NCBI GenBank assembly: GCA_022410635.1
Contig: JAJVDF010001209.1
Span: 186,001 to 250,000 of the forward strand
Direction of reading: 5' to 3'
DNA: 64,000 nt
DNA from: Tretioscincus oriximinensis
Taxonomy: Eukaryota > Chordata > Lepidosauria > Squamata > Gymnophthalmidae
The notes beneath the pieces were generated by a model that was not told the DNA's origin, searched no databases, and worked only from the letters and a program-made list of their open reading frames with translations. Position numbers and translations under genes: made by a program. Shown in pieces: positions 63,734 to 64,000 of the stretch; the stretch's first letter is position 1, and the number at the start of each line of letters is the position of its first letter.

Positions 63734-64000
63734 CTAAAAGAAAAGGATGTTGAAATTGTGATCGTTATCTTAGATGGAACAGAATACGTTTATTAGGTTC
63801 AATACCACTCTATTCTATTTTATTATATTATACGTTTGTAAATGTCACTGATGATGAATCTCAGGCCTTTGGCTAATCAATGTGTTTATTATCATCACCA
63901 ATAATCATCAATATATGTCTGACAAACCTGTGAATTTGTTGGCATTCTAGCCAGCATGTCTAATAATCACTAGTTCATTTATTGCATTTTAAGAGACCTG
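63734..64000. other. ITGB1 intron, window edge
   Basis: AT-rich intron sequence; no further exon is seen. Confidence 0.6.

Overview
This is a 64 kb window of a vertebrate nuclear genome, almost certainly a squamate reptile (lizard or snake). The evidence is intron-rich genes, Sauria-type tRNA SINEs with a BovB-like 3' end, and many L2 and CR1 LINE copies. Many single N bases and one 35-N gap (54253-54287) mark a draft assembly.

Two genes meet tail to tail. From about 295 to 42730 on the + strand lies the 3' part of a long coiled-coil gene, which I call the CCDC7 (C10orf68) orthologue, mainly because human CCDC7 lies tail to tail with ITGB1. I trace 29 coding exons (about 1,068 codons); the 5' end is outside the window. 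The first 16 exons are a strict A-B-A-B alternation of two related exon classes (A usually 120 bp, B usually 126 bp). Every one is phase 1-1, and each encodes one predicted helix of about 30 residues plus a short turn, often with Pro or Gly. The following exons decay in similarity but stay phase 1-1 until near the end. A possible alternative penultimate exon (38057-38163) and two possible 24-27 bp micro-exons are noted.

From 63733 down to about 43840 on the - strand lies the 3' half of ITGB1 (integrin beta-1). Visible are the end of the I-like/hybrid region, the cysteine-rich EGF repeats, the beta-tail domain, the transmembrane segment, the muscle-type beta-1D alternative exon (48687-48761), the common beta-1A terminal exon (45035-45100) and the 3'UTR. 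Overlapping AATAAA signals on both strands near 43857-43873 may serve as a shared poly(A) hub for the two genes.

Introns are filled with mobile elements: an L2-clade LINE with an unbroken 673-codon reverse-transcriptase frame (4985-7230), many 3' ends of a second CR1-like LINE, CR1 copies with the typical 3' repeat, two SINE families, three TA-flanked MITEs, several foldback elements (one with perfect 86-bp arms) and a hAT-like remnant. No bacterial-type features, CRISPR arrays, rRNA or stand-alone tRNA genes are seen. The most unusual structure is the CCDC7 tandem-exon array.
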